Assembly: GCA_019358945.1 (NCBI GenBank)
Contig: JAHHIE010000001.1
Coordinates: 248,001 to 312,000, forward strand
Length of the DNA: 64,000 nucleotides
Origin: Stenomitos rutilans HA7619-LM2
Lineage (GTDB): Bacteria; Cyanobacteriota; Cyanobacteriia; Leptolyngbyales; Leptolyngbyaceae
Reading direction: 5' to 3'
The translations under genes were made by a program, and so were the position numbers. The first letter of the stretch is position 1; the number at the start of each line of letters is the position of its first letter. Below are positions 1-10,329 of the stretch, piece after piece. A model generated the notes under the pieces. The model was not told the origin of the DNA. It worked only from the letters and a program-made list of their open reading frames with translations, and made no database searches.

Positions 1-828
1 TCTACTGAATCGTGTCACAAAATCAAACACTAAAAAAACAACCCGCGAAGCATCAAAGGCTGAAATTAACTATTGCTCAGAGGATGGAAAATGTGCCTTA
101 GAAATTTTACTGTCCGTAAGTTTAAACTACTTTCAAAATTATTTATGCTTCATAGACTTCAGTCTGAGTTAAATGCTTCTTCATCATTTCTTTATAAGTT
201 TTTCTTCTTTTTGGGATATGCTCATTAATAACTAGGAAACATCTAACTTTAAGTTGATTTCAATCAAGCATTACCAGTTTCAAGAGGCTGCATTTCTACC
301 GCTTCACTGAGCTCAATTGCATTTACCTCTCAAACTGACCTCTGCTACCATCAATTTGATGACCGAACCTTTTCTAATTGAACAATAAGACTGCAACCAC
401 GATCAAGTAATCAGTTTGATTGACCCTCAGCATCCATCTCTATAGGGTTGTAACCACTGATGTGAATTATAAAGGTTGCTGTCCCTATGTGAATGAATGG
501 TTGCTCCTTTTGCGGTGCTTTTCGATAGGGGTTAACAGCTAAAAGTACTGAAGCAACGAGGCTTGTAGTTCTCAAAGTCTTCCTGCACAGCCGATTGACT
601 TCTGTTCAGCCGCATTACTTGAAGCAGAAAGTTTATTTTTTCCATCTTTGCACTGAGTATGCATCTAGTCTGCAGATATTTTAGTTGAAAACATTTAGCA
701 AACGTATTTGCCCTTTTAAGCGCTTAATTGCCATTGATTGTCCTGAAGCCGTCTATCAGGCTGTGCTGTATTAACGATGAAATTTTATTCTTCCACTGAT
801 CTTTTTGAACGCATCAGAGCCGATTATC
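1..828. other. gene-free region upstream of the pix cluster
   Basis: No convincing reading frame on either strand in this AT-rich stretch. No tRNA or rRNA was recognised and no tandem repeat seen. It ends directly before pixG, so it probably contains the pix promoter, but no promoter can be pinned down by eye. Confidence 0.5.
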
Positions 829-1902
829 ATGAACACCATGTCTATGGTTGACCATAAACCTTCTCAACGATTGCATCCTTTAAGCCTTTTAGCGCAAGCT
901 AAAAGCCGTCAGGTTAGTGGCTGTTTGCGAGTTTCTAGCAATGCAGCACTATGGTCGATTTATCTTGATCAAGGCGAACTAATTTATGCATCCTATTCCG
1001 TCGATCGCTTTGAACGGTTGGATCGCCACCTGCGCCAAATCAGCCGACAAGCGCCAAGCCTGGTGAGCGCTGTGCGGGTACAGGTGCGCCTCTTGTTTGA
1101 AAGTGCTCCAGAGATGCGATCGAAAATCTGTACGGATTATCGTGCTCTTTGCTGGTTAGTAGAACAGCAGCATCTGACCTCTGAGCAGATGGCGAGTCTC
1201 ATTGAAGAGTTGGCTAAGGAAGTCATCGAATCGTTTCTTTCGGTGCAGGAGGGCAGTTATGAATTGATTGAGAAAGAGAAGTTCGATGAGTTTCCCATCT
1301 TTTATCGGCTTGACTTGCGCCCTCTAGTTGAGTTTTGTCAGGAGCGGGTACGACAACAGCGATCGGTGAAGCCATCGCTGCCATCACCCAATCAGCGTCC
1401 TAATTTTGTATCACAAACAAAAGTGCTTCAGCCCCCTGTAGCACCCGGCAATTTGACAGATCAAGCGCCTGTTTCTACTACGGCAGAAAGCTCTAGAAAT
1501 GGTGTTAAATCGCCTGAAAAGGAATCGCTTACCGCTCAGTATACGATCGTGTGTGTTGACGATAGCCCCACCGTTTTGCAAGCAATTAATAGCTTTCTGG
1601 ATGATACAAGCTTTGCCATTGTCATGGTGAATGATCCAGTACGAGCACTGATGCAAGTTGTTCGTAGTAAACCGGATTTGGTACTGATGGATGTGGAGAT
1701 GCCAAATCTGGATGGGTATGAACTATGTTCCCTCTTACGGCGACATCCAACCTTTAGAAATACCCCCATCATTATGGTGACTGGTAACACGGGCTTTATC
1801 GATCGAGCCAAGGCGAAACTTGTTGGTGCATCGGGCTACCTCACAAAACCATTTACACAATCAGAACTGCTCAAAATTGTATTCAAACACCTTAGTTGTT
1901 AG
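829..1902 (+). CDS. pixG: PixG/PatA-type response regulator (PATAN + REC)
   Basis: About 357 residues. The N-terminal half (HPLSLLAQAKSRQVSGCLRV onward) looks like the PATAN/DUF4388 domain of cyanobacterial PatA/PixG regulators. The C-terminal ~120 residues form a CheY-type receiver with the acidic start VCVDDS, the phospho-acceptor Asp at about residue 288 (VLMDVEMP) and the conserved Lys in TKPF. In Synechocystis PixG is the first gene of the positive-phototaxis cluster and receives phosphate from the CheA-like PixL. The next genes here are pixH, pixI, pixJ and pixL in the same order, which makes the assignment strong. The frame is open from a TTG at 805, but ATG 829 is the better start; further ATGs lie at 838 and 844. 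Confidence 0.88.
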   Translation: MNTMSMVDHKPSQRLHPLSLLAQAKSRQVSGCLRVSSNAALWSIYLDQGELIYASYSVDRFERLDRHLRQISRQAPSLVSAVRVQVRLLFESAPEMRSKICTDYRALCWLVEQQHLTSEQMASLIEELAKEVIESFLSVQEGSYELIEKEKFDEFPIFYRLDLRPLVEFCQERVRQQRSVKPSLPSPNQRPNFVSQTKVLQPPVAPGNLTDQAPVSTTAESSRNGVKSPEKESLTAQYTIVCVDDSPTVLQAINSFLDDTSFAIVMVNDPVRALMQVVRSKPDLVLMDVEMPNLDGYELCSLLRRHPTFRNTPIIMVTGNTGFIDRAKAKLVGASGYLTKPFTQSELLKIVFKHLSC

Positions 1903-2036
1903 TACCCGTTTTTAATTGTTAGTTTTTGGTGCTTAGAAGAGAAAGGACGCTGCATCATTCCAGGTCGCTAACGACTGGCTTACTAAAAACTAACAACTAA
2001 CACCTACATCGTTCGCAGATTACGAAGAGGAATTGT

Positions 2037-2414
2037 ATGAGTTTAACGCTGATGATCACGATTTTGGTGGTTGAAGACACCCCGTCGGAACGAGAGCTGA
2101 TGAGCCACTACTTACGCGAAAGTGGCTATACCGTGATCAATGCTGTGAGCGCCCAAGAAGCGTTGAATAAAGCCGTTGAGCAAAAGCCCGATGTCATTAT
2201 CACGGATGTTGTCATGCCCGGTATGAGTGGGTTTGAACTGTGCCGCAGTTTGAAGAAACATCCGGTGACTGAAAACGTTCCCATCATTATTTGCACCTCT
2301 AAAAATCAAGAAATCGATCGCCTGTGGGGGATGAAGCAAGGAGCTGATGCCTATGTCACAAAGCCTTTCACCCGTGAACAACTGGTGCGAGCTGTAAAAG
2401 CGATCGTGGGTTGA
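2037..2414 (+). CDS. pixH: PixH, CheY-like single-domain response regulator
   Basis: A 125-residue stand-alone receiver domain. The acidic pocket VVED is followed by the phospho-acceptor D57 (VIITDVVMPG), and the switch Lys sits in VTKPF. It has no output domain, so like CheY or PilH it should signal by protein-protein interaction, probably toward the type IV pilus machinery. The start is supported by a purine-rich GAAGAGGA just upstream of ATG 2037. It lies 134 bp after pixG (that spacer contains CAACTAA-type repeats) and only 4 bp before pixI, so pixH and pixI are surely cotranscribed. Confidence 0.88.
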   Translation: MSLTLMITILVVEDTPSERELMSHYLRESGYTVINAVSAQEALNKAVEQKPDVIITDVVMPGMSGFELCRSLKKHPVTENVPIIICTSKNQEIDRLWGMKQGADAYVTKPFTREQLVRAVKAIVG

Positions 2415-2418
2415 GCCA

Positions 2419-2928
2419 ATGACAGTATCAGCATTGACCCTGCCTAAAAACCGCCAGCCTCATGCATTGGGAGAGGCGTACCTCAAGTTTTTGCTCGACC
2501 CTCAAACGCCGATCGTGCTGCCCATGAAGCAGGTACAGGAGGTGTTGGTGCTGTCGGCCAATCGCCTCACGCCCATGCCAAACATGCCTGCCTGCATTAT
2601 TGGGTTGATGAACCGCCGCAGCCGTGTGCTTTGGGTCGTCGATTTGACGCGAATGTTGGGCACCCCAGCGCTCGACTTGAATACCCAGCAGCACTCTCTG
2701 GTCATCATTCGTCCGGGCAATCTGTCGCTGGGCGTTGTGGTGCAGCAGGTAGAAGGCATGGTGTGGATGACACCTGACCAGATTCAGCCGCCACCCAGCC
2801 ATGTGCCATCCAGCGTGCTGACGTATCTGCGGGGATGTGTCTTGCAAGAGCAAGAGATCTGGTTTGTGCTGGATGCTCCGAGCGTTTTTCAATCACCCGT
2901 TTTTCATAATTCGTCCGATCTACCGTAA
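2419..2928 (+). CDS. pixI: PixI, CheW-like adaptor
   Basis: A 169-residue protein with a CheW-type SH3-like fold: the segment around YLKFLLDPQTPIVLPMKQVQ, the middle MPACIIGLMNRRSRVLWVVD and the ending CVLQEQEIWFVLDA match the usual CheW blocks (IxGxxNxRGxVxPVxD-like). CheW proteins couple the receptor (PixJ) to the kinase (PixL). It is wedged between pixH (4 bp) and pixJ (68 bp) in the canonical pix order. A second, more diverged CheW-like gene follows pixL in this window. Confidence 0.85.
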   Translation: MTVSALTLPKNRQPHALGEAYLKFLLDPQTPIVLPMKQVQEVLVLSANRLTPMPNMPACIIGLMNRRSRVLWVVDLTRMLGTPALDLNTQQHSLVIIRPGNLSLGVVVQQVEGMVWMTPDQIQPPPSHVPSSVLTYLRGCVLQEQEIWFVLDAPSVFQSPVFHNSSDLP

Positions 2929-2996
2929 GTGTTGCTCAAAATCTTACTCAGCAGTTTGCGATCCTTCTCCCCTTAGTACTTTGAGATGCCTGCCCT

Positions 2997-5900
2997 ATGG
3001 TTAACCGAATTGATGCTGCGAACCACTTAACAGATCGAAACTCGCACCCAAATGGCACAAATCAACTGAATGGCGATTCTCGCGGCGAGATGCTGCGCGA
3101 TCGTGGTAGCCTGTCAGCGGATCAGCCTGAGGCACTGGAGGCTGATTTCCTGCCAACGCCAACGCTGGTTAAACGCCGACCCTTCTTGATCCAATTGTTC
3201 TGCAATTTGCCGATCGGTCGCAAGCAGGCCCTAGCGCTCATTGTCTGTGAACTGGTTCCCATTTTGGGTCTGGGTCTTGGGTCTATCTTTGTACTGACCA
3301 GCAGTTTGCGGACACAGCTACTAGAGCAGGCCAAGTCAGAAGTTTCCGTTGCGGAAACTAGCTACAACAGCAAGCTTGACCAGATAGGCTATGGCTCACG
3401 GGGGCAAGCTGACAACACCACGCTGATTAATGCTGCACGCACTCAGTCTCAGAGCGGTAAGTTGAATGCGGATCTGTCAGCCCAGGCACGGCAGCTTTTG
3501 CGAAACGAAGTCAAAGCCCGCAAAATGGAGTACGCCACGCTGGTGGATAAAGATTTGCGGATTGTGGCAAATGCCAATGCCGATCGCCAGGGCGAAACGT
3601 TTGACCCCAATGGGTTAGTCAGCAAAGTGCTGAAAACGCCTGCTCAGATCAAGGCAAGCGCCATTGTACCCTGGTCTGAACTGGCGAAAGAGGCACCTTC
3701 GCTACCCAGTGGTCTGGAGAAACAGGATGTGCTGGTACGGTACGTGGTGACACCCGTCAAAGACCCGGACACCAAAGCCATCGTTGGAGCACTGGTGTTT
3801 GGTGACATGGTAAATGCTAAACTCTCGACCGTGGAAGACATTAGCAGCGGCTACAACGCTGTGTATGCCCGTCAGCCTGATGGGTCGTTTACAGTGGCAA
3901 CTGCCCTTAACAAGGTGCCGTCTGATACTAAGGCCAATACTCCCACTAAACTGACGCTCCCTAAGACAGACCTGCTGGCACAGGCCGCCGCCGCCAGAGG
4001 GGGTACGGTTACACAGCGGCTGAACATTGGGGATCATGCCTACACGATCGCCGCTAAGGCTATTCCTGAGCAAACCGTAGAAACGCCTGATGGTGCAGCA
4101 TCTACCTTTGGCGACAAGCCCACTGTAATTCTGGTCAGAGGCGCGCTAGAAGACGGACTCAATGGACTGATCTCCAACAGCTTGCGGCAAGAAGCGGTGG
4201 TGCTGGTGCTGACGCTGGTAGTCGTTGCGCTCTGGTCAGCCGCCTTCCGACGATTGGTGCTGCGGCCTCTAGAGAACCTGGAACGAGCTACCCAGGCGTT
4301 TGCTGATGGCGATCGTACCCAGCGTGCTCAAGTCTCCTCGTTAGATGAAGTGGGGCAACTAACCATTGCGTTCAATGCAATGGCAGACAGTATTGTGCGC
4401 TCTGAAGCCGCCCTATCTAACCAGGGACGGCAGCGCGACCTGCAAGCACAACAGTCAGAGTTGCTGAGTAACGTGGTGGTCAAAATTCGTCAGACGCTCA
4501 ATTTTGATGACATTGTGCAAACCGGGGTGGATGAAATCCGCGAGTTTTTAGAGGTCGATCGTGTCCTGATCTACCGCTTTAACGATGACTATAAGAGCGG
4601 TATCATTACGGCTGAATCGGTTGGTAGTGGCTGGATACGTGCTCTGGGGCAAACCATTGAAGATCCACTAGTGGACGGGGCGATCGAACGCTACAAGAGT
4701 GGACGCGTCTGGCACACTACCGATATTGCTTACAGTAATTTGAGCCACTGCCACTGCGAAATTTTGGAGCGTCTTCAGGTAAAAGCGAATGTGGTAGCAC
4801 CCATCAAGGTGAATGGCAGACTGATGGGTCTGGTCTGCGCTCACCAATGCTCAGGCCCCCGCAACTGGCAACCGTCTGACATCGACTTCTTTAGCCAACT
4901 GGCTGCCCAGATCGGTTATGCCCTGGATCAGGCTGATTTGCTCAAGCAGCAAGAAATTGCGGCCAGACAAGCGCGTCAACTCAACGAAATCACCTCTCGG
5001 ATGCGCGAAACGCTTGATCCGCAGCAGATTTATAACGCCACCCTCAAAGGGACGCGGGATGCACTGGGAGTCGATCGCACGCTCATCTACTTATTTGATG
5101 AAAACTGGCAGGGAACGATCGTGGCTGAATCCATAGCGCCAGGGTTTCCAGTGGCCCTGGGTGCCCAGATTGCTGACCCCTGCTTTGCCCAAAGCTATGT
5201 CGAGAAGTATCGCAAAGGACGCGTGCAGGCAACGGCAAATATCCACGACGCTGGCCTGACCGACTGCCACCTCAGTCAACTTGCCCCCTTCCAGGTCAAG
5301 GCAAATCTGGTTGTGCCCATTCTGGTCGAAGACTCGCTGCTGGGTCTGCTGATTGCCCATCAATGCGCTGAACCCCGTCAGTGGCAGGAAGGCGAAATCA
5401 ACTTCTTTCAGCAGGTGGCGATTCAGCTTAGCTTTGCGATCGAGCAAGCAAAACTACTGCAACAACGCGAAGAAGAAGCCAGACTCGATCGTCAGCTCAA
5501 CGAAATCACCTCACGGATGCGCGAAACCCTTGATCCACAGCAGATTTACAACGCCACCCTCAAAGGGACGCGGGATGCACTGGGAGTCGATCGCACGCTC
5601 ATCTACTTATTTGATGAAAACTGGCAGGGAACGATCGTGGCTGAATCCATAGCGCCAGGGTTTCCAGTGGCCCTGGGTGCCCAGATTGCTGACCCCTGCT
5701 TTGCCCAAAGCTATGTCGAGAAGTATCGCAAAGGACGCGTGCAGGCAACGGCAAACATCTATACGGCGGGGTTGACTAACTGCCATCTCGATCAACTTGC
5801 CCCCTTCCAGGTCAAGGCAAATCTGGTTGCGCCGATTTTGGTGGAAGGCACACTGCTGGGTCTGCTGGTGGCCCATCAATGCGCTGAACCCCGTCAGTGG

Positions 5901-7031
5901 CAGGAAGGCGAACTCAACTTCTTCAAACAGGTGGCGATTCAGCTTGGGTTTGCGATCGAGCAAGCCAGAGTGTTTGAAGAGAAAGAGTGGGCACAAGTGA
6001 GTGCAGAAACGCTGTCTGAAGAACGACGACTGCAAACCGAAGCCCTTCAGATGCAGCTAGTGCAGTTGCTTGGCGACATTGAAGGAGCAGCCAGCGGCGA
6101 TTTGACGGTGCGTGCCGAAGTCACAGCGGGCGAAATCGGTACAGTGGCAGATTTCTTCAACTCGATCGTGGAAAGTTTGCGGCAGATTGTCACCCAGGTA
6201 AAAACTTCTGCGCTGGAGGTTAACGCCTCGCTGGGTCAAAATGAATACGCCATTCAACAACTGGCGGAAGAAGCCTCCAAGCAGGCCGCTGAAACCACCC
6301 GCACGCTGGATTCAGTCGAACAAATGGTCAACTCGATTCAGACAGTTGCTACAAGTGCACGTCAGGCGGCGGCTGTGACCCGATCGGCGGCCACAACGGC
6401 TGAAGCTGGAGAAGATGCAATGGATTTGACCGTGCAGAACATTCTGGCGCTACGAGACACGATCGGCGAAACGGCAAAGAAGGTGAAACGCTTGGGTGAA
6501 TCTTCGCAACAAATTTCCAAAGTGGTGTCGCTGATTAACCAGATTGCCCTGCAAACCAACCTGCTGGCAATCAACGCAGGCATTGAAGCGGCCCGTGCTG
6601 GAGAGCAAGGTCAGGGCTTTGCAGTGGTAGCTGAAGAAGTGGGTGAACTGGCGGCTCGCTCTGCGATCGCCACCCAAGAAATTGAGCAGATTGTAGACAA
6701 CATTCAGCGCGAAACCAGTGAAGTCGTGGAAGCCATGTCGCTTGGCACCACGCAGGTTGTCGAAGGAACACGGCTCGTCGGCGATGCCAAACAAAGCCTG
6801 GGACAACTGCTGGACGTTTCACGCCAAATCGATACCCTGGTGCAGTCGATCTTTAACGCGACGGTTTCTCAAACGCAAACCTCAGATGCGATCGCGGCCC
6901 TCATGCGCGATGTCGTGCAGGTCTCTGAACGCACCTTCGACTCGTCTCAAAAGGTATCCAGCGCACTCCGTCAAACGGTCGAAGTCGCCCAAGAGCTACA
7001 GGAATCAGTCGGCACGTTCAAAGTGGGATGA
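2997..7031 (+). CDS. pixJ: PixJ, methyl-accepting phototaxis receptor with three cyanobacteriochrome-type GAF domains
   Basis: 1344 residues. First transmembrane segment about 79-102, periplasmic part to about 395, second transmembrane segment about 399-417, HAMP about 418-470, then three GAF domains (about 490-650, 665-815, 838-990) and a chemoreceptor signalling domain with its hairpin tip near 1170-1215 ([20 protein letters not shown]). Each GAF has the Cys-His pair that binds a bilin in cyanobacteriochromes: C585-H586, C757-H758 and C929-H930. GAF2 and GAF3 also have the DXCF motif (DPCF; C729 and C901), 28 residues before the bilin Cys, as in blue/green-sensing PixJ. GAF1 has DPLV there, so it lacks the second Cys. 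GAF2 and GAF3 are nearly identical in DNA sequence, a recent duplication. The protein should be a membrane photoreceptor feeding PixL through PixI. Confidence 0.92.
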   Translation: MVNRIDAANHLTDRNSHPNGTNQLNGDSRGEMLRDRGSLSADQPEALEADFLPTPTLVKRRPFLIQLFCNLPIGRKQALALIVCELVPILGLGLGSIFVLTSSLRTQLLEQAKSEVSVAETSYNSKLDQIGYGSRGQADNTTLINAARTQSQSGKLNADLSAQARQLLRNEVKARKMEYATLVDKDLRIVANANADRQGETFDPNGLVSKVLKTPAQIKASAIVPWSELAKEAPSLPSGLEKQDVLVRYVVTPVKDPDTKAIVGALVFGDMVNAKLSTVEDISSGYNAVYARQPDGSFTVATALNKVPSDTKANTPTKLTLPKTDLLAQAAAARGGTVTQRLNIGDHAYTIAAKAIPEQTVETPDGAASTFGDKPTVILVRGALEDGLNGLISNSLRQEAVVLVLTLVVVALWSAAFRRLVLRPLENLERATQAFADGDRTQRAQVSSLDEVGQLTIAFNAMADSIVRSEAALSNQGRQRDLQAQQSELLSNVVVKIRQTLNFDDIVQTGVDEIREFLEVDRVLIYRFNDDYKSGIITAESVGSGWIRALGQTIEDPLVDGAIERYKSGRVWHTTDIAYSNLSHCHCEILERLQVKANVVAPIKVNGRLMGLVCAHQCSGPRNWQPSDIDFFSQLAAQIGYALDQADLLKQQEIAARQARQLNEITSRMRETLDPQQIYNATLKGTRDALGVDRTLIYLFDENWQGTIVAESIAPGFPVALGAQIADPCFAQSYVEKYRKGRVQATANIHDAGLTDCHLSQLAPFQVKANLVVPILVEDSLLGLLIAHQCAEPRQWQEGEINFFQQVAIQLSFAIEQAKLLQQREEEARLDRQLNEITSRMRETLDPQQIYNATLKGTRDALGVDRTLIYLFDENWQGTIVAESIAPGFPVALGAQIADPCFAQSYVEKYRKGRVQATANIYTAGLTNCHLDQLAPFQVKANLVAPILVEGTLLGLLVAHQCAEPRQWQEGELNFFKQVAIQLGFAIEQARVFEEKEWAQVSAETLSEERRLQTEALQMQLVQLLGDIEGAASGDLTVRAEVTAGEIGTVADFFNSIVESLRQIVTQVKTSALEVNASLGQNEYAIQQLAEEASKQAAETTRTLDSVEQMVNSIQTVATSARQAAAVTRSAATTAEAGEDAMDLTVQNILALRDTIGETAKKVKRLGESSQQISKVVSLINQIALQTNLLAINAGIEAARAGEQGQGFAVVAEEVGELAARSAIATQEIEQIVDNIQRETSEVVEAMSLGTTQVVEGTRLVGDAKQSLGQLLDVSRQIDTLVQSIFNATVSQTQTSDAIAALMRDVVQVSERTFDSSQKVSSALRQTVEVAQELQESVGTFKVG

Positions 7032-7171
7032 GGGATTGGAGAGTTTTGAGTTTTGAGTTTTAAGTTTCGAGTTGCAAGCTGTTTCCGCACAACTCAAAAC
7101 TCAGCACTCAAAACTCAAAACTGCTTGATGTCTAACAACGAACAGCTAACAACTAACAACTACCTAGCGTC
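7032..7171. repeat. pixJ-pixL spacer filled with AACTCAA and CAACTAA short repeats
   Basis: Copies of TTTTGAGT on one side and ACTCAAAACTC on the other form an imperfect inverted repeat. They are followed by AACAACTAACAACTA direct repeats up to the pixL start. These heptamer-type repeats recur in other spacers of the window (around 11.3-11.5, 19.3, 40.4, 50.0 and 60.0 kb). Confidence 0.7.
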
Positions 7172-10100
7172 ATGCAGGACAAAGAACTCGAAATCCGGCG
7201 GCAGTTTCTCGATGAGGCGCAAGAGTATCTAGACCTTCTAGAATCATCCGTTCTGGGACTGTCAAGCAGTCGCATTGATATACAGCAGATTAATGCAGCA
7301 CTGCGGGCCGCTCACTCGATTAAGGGTGGGGCTGGCATGATGGGCTTTTTGGCGCTGAGCGATCTGTCGCACCGCCTGGAAGATTCGTTCAAAGTCCTGA
7401 AGATTCAGAAGTCCATCGAAGTGGATCTGGATCTGGAACGGCTTTTGCTGGCAGCGATCGACTGCTTGCGGCACCTGGTCACCTGCGATCGACAGCATGT
7501 TCCGCTTGAAGCAGACTGGCTCACCGCCCATGCAACCCCTATTTTCGATCAACTGTACGATCGTCTGGGTGAACCACAGGCAGAAGATGCTGCCTCGATT
7601 CTCTCGCCTGACAGTGATGGGCAGGCGGTAATTGCGCTGTTGTTTGAAACGGAAGTTGAAGGGTGCCTTCAGCGCTTGGAAGCGGTACTATCCAACCCCG
7701 CTCAGCCCTGCCTGCGCGAAGAGTTGACCATTTTGGCGCAAGAATTGGGCGGACTGGGCGAAATGCTTCAGCTTGAAGCCTTCATTAGCCTGTGTCGATC
7801 GGTCACTGAGGCCCTTGATGTAGCGCCCGATCGCACAGAGACAATCGCCCAGTCAACGCTGCAGGCCTGGCGATACTCACAAACCCTCGTACTGGCAGAT
7901 GCGTGCGATCGCCTACCCACCGCGATCGATTTGCAAGCGCTCAACCTGGCACCTGACGAGACGGAAAACCTTACAGACGCAGGCACCTGGCACGAAGACG
8001 CAGAGGCAATTGATTCACCTGATGCCTTTGACACCTGGCACGAAGACGCAAACAGCTTTGATTTCTTCCCCTCTGAGGAGCCGCTAGCCGATGTGCCACT
8101 GGCCGATGTGCCGCTGACCGAGGTGCAGTTAGGTCAGGAATCTGGCGCAGACGAGACGGTGCATGCCACGCCAGAGCCAGTCCAATCGTTGGCACGGCAG
8201 CAGCCAGTGAACACCGAATCGCAAGCCACCGACTTTCGGGTGTTGGACACAAACACAGACGTGAATGCCCCACCAGAGGAAGACTCGAATGCGACAGTGC
8301 GAGTGCCCGTCAAACAACTCAATCAACTGAACGACTTGCTGGGTGAACTGGCAATCCAGCGCAATGGGATGGATATGTATATCCAGCGGATGCGCTCAAT
8401 GACCCATACCCTGACGCGTCGGGTTCGCTCTCTGGAGCAATCCAATGCCCGCCTGCGATCGTTCTACGATCAGGCAACTCCGCGCGCAAGCAGCGACTTT
8501 AAGCTACTCGCTCTCCGCCCTGCCTTACCAGAATCCAGGCAAAGCACGTCCCCACTCCCCACTCCCCACTCCGACACCCGCTTTGACAGTCTGGAAATGG
8601 ATCGCTACGGCAAACATCATCTGCTGTCGCAGGAAATGATGGAAACCATCGTTCAAATTCAGGAAGTCACCAGCGACATTGAGCTAAACCTAGACGACAC
8701 AGAGCAAACCGCGCGCGAACTGAACAAAACGGCAAAGCACCTGCAAGCCGGACTCACGCAGGTGCGCATGCGCCCACTGTCAGATGTGGTCGATCGCTTT
8801 CCTCGTGCCATCCGTGACCTGGCGTTGCAGTACGGCAGGCCAGCCAAGCTCAAGCTCAACGGCAGCAATACCCTGATCGATCGCAATATCCTAGAGGCGC
8901 TTAATGATCCGCTGATGCACCTGATCCGTAACGCTTTCGACCACGGCATTGAAGATCCTGAAATGCGCCGTGCTCGCAATAAGCCTGAAGAAGGAACGAT
9001 CGAAATTCAAGCGAACCATCGCGGTAACCGCACCTTTATTACGGTACGGGATGATGGCGGTGGCATTCCCATTCATAAAGTGCGCGCTAAGGCCGAGCAG
9101 ATGGGGCTAGATCCGTCCTTACTAGCGGCTGCTAGTGACCAAGAACTGCTCTCCCTCATTTTTGAACCGGGCTTTAGCACCAGCGATCAGGTGACCTCAC
9201 TGTCTGGTCGCGGTGTCGGGATGGATGTGGTACGTGACAACCTCAAGCAAGTGCGGGGCGAAATTGCGGTCGATACGAAAGCGGGGCTTGGTACCACATT
9301 CACCCTTTCGCTGCCCTTTACGCTTTCAGTGGTGCGCGTCTTGTTAGTTGAGAGCAACGGCATGTTGCTAGCACTGCCTGCCGATGCGATCGGCGAACTG
9401 ATCTTGCTTCAGACAGAGCAGGTCATTAACACGGCTGGCAGCGAGGTCCTCAACTGGGGCGGCACGCTGGTACAGTTGATTCGGTTAGCTCGCTGGCTGG
9501 TCTTCAATTGCCCACGGCAGCCCTATGCGCTGGAATCGCCACCCAGCATTAACGAAGCCACCGTTTTAATGGTGAGCCAGGGCACACAATTGTTTGGGCT
9601 ACAGGTCGATCGCTGCTGGGGTGAGCAAGAAGTTGCCATTCGCCGCATCGAAGGCACACTGTCTCTACCAGCAGGCTTTGCCAACTGCACCATTATGGGA
9701 GATGGTCGCGTCGTCCCTCTGGTCAACGTCCCCGAACTGCTCCACTGGATCACAAGCTGCGAACGCTCCGGTTTAGCAACTCCGCCCAGTCCGCCTGCCA
9801 TGCCTGCTATTGCGGGCGATCGTGCCTCCCGCCCCCCCTTACCTTCTAAAACCGCCGCCAAAATCCTCGTCATTGATGACTCCATCAACGTGCGCCGCTT
9901 CCTCGCCTTGACGCTAGAGAAAGCAGGCTACCGGGTCGAACAGGCAAAAGATGGTCAGGATGCGCTCGAAAAGCTTCAGGCCGGACTATCCGTGCAGGCC
10001 GTCATTTGTGACATCGAAATGCCCCGTCTGGATGGCTATGGCTTTCTCACTAAAGTCAAATCAAACCCTGCACTGGTACATCTTCCCGTCACGATGCTGA

Positions 10101-10234
10101 CCTCCCGCAGTGGCGACAAGCACCGTCAACTGGCAATGAACCTGGGTGCAACTGCATACTTCTCCAAACCGTATAACGAACATGATTTGCTGCAAACGCT
10201 AGAACGCGTGATTAAAGGCGAGGTGAAGGTGTAG
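7172..10234 (+). CDS. pixL: PixL, CheA-like hybrid histidine kinase with C-terminal receiver
   Basis: 1020 residues. The N-terminal HPt domain has the phosphorylatable H48 in RAAHSIKGGAGMMG. An acidic, repetitive linker (about 265-330, with TWHED twice and ADVPLADVPL) precedes a dimerisation region, a HATPase with its N box near residue 586 (LIRNAFDHGIED) and G boxes (DDGGGIP, GRGVGMDVV), a CheW-like regulatory domain, and a C-terminal receiver (ILVIDDS, CDIEMPRLDG, SKPY). This is the PixL/CheA architecture expected to phosphorylate PixG and PixH in response to PixJ. A CCCCACT repeat lies in frame around residues 460-467, in a linker. The gene follows pixJ by 140 bp and ends before a small mobile-type repeat. 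Confidence 0.92.
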   Translation: MQDKELEIRRQFLDEAQEYLDLLESSVLGLSSSRIDIQQINAALRAAHSIKGGAGMMGFLALSDLSHRLEDSFKVLKIQKSIEVDLDLERLLLAAIDCLRHLVTCDRQHVPLEADWLTAHATPIFDQLYDRLGEPQAEDAASILSPDSDGQAVIALLFETEVEGCLQRLEAVLSNPAQPCLREELTILAQELGGLGEMLQLEAFISLCRSVTEALDVAPDRTETIAQSTLQAWRYSQTLVLADACDRLPTAIDLQALNLAPDETENLTDAGTWHEDAEAIDSPDAFDTWHEDANSFDFFPSEEPLADVPLADVPLTEVQLGQESGADETVHATPEPVQSLARQQPVNTESQATDFRVLDTNTDVNAPPEEDSNATVRVPVKQLNQLNDLLGELAIQRNGMDMYIQRMRSMTHTLTRRVRSLEQSNARLRSFYDQATPRASSDFKLLALRPALPESRQSTSPLPTPHSDTRFDSLEMDRYGKHHLLSQEMMETIVQIQEVTSDIELNLDDTEQTARELNKTAKHLQAGLTQVRMRPLSDVVDRFPRAIRDLALQYGRPAKLKLNGSNTLIDRNILEALNDPLMHLIRNAFDHGIEDPEMRRARNKPEEGTIEIQANHRGNRTFITVRDDGGGIPIHKVRAKAEQMGLDPSLLAAASDQELLSLIFEPGFSTSDQVTSLSGRGVGMDVVRDNLKQVRGEIAVDTKAGLGTTFTLSLPFTLSVVRVLLVESNGMLLALPADAIGELILLQTEQVINTAGSEVLNWGGTLVQLIRLARWLVFNCPRQPYALESPPSINEATVLMVSQGTQLFGLQVDRCWGEQEVAIRRIEGTLSLPAGFANCTIMGDGRVVPLVNVPELLHWITSCERSGLATPPSPPAMPAIAGDRASRPPLPSKTAAKILVIDDSINVRRFLALTLEKAGYRVEQAKDGQDALEKLQAGLSVQAVICDIEMPRLDGYGFLTKVKSNPALVHLPVTMLTSRSGDKHRQLAMNLGATAYFSKPYNEHDLLQTLERVIKGEVKV
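8549..8572 (+). repeat. CCCCACT heptamer repeat inside pixL
   Basis: Three successive CCCCACT units lie in the pixL frame and encode a Pro/Ser/Thr-rich stretch (SPLPTPHS). The same heptamer, on the other strand, fills intergenic DNA near 59.78 kb. It sits in a non-conserved linker and keeps the frame open. Confidence 0.75.
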
Positions 10235-10329
10235 GAAGGGGGATGGGGAAGAGGGGGATGAGGGATGAAGGGTAAAAGAGGAATGGTACTAACTCAAGGA
10301 GGGTCGGCAGTGCTCACTCTACAAAATAC

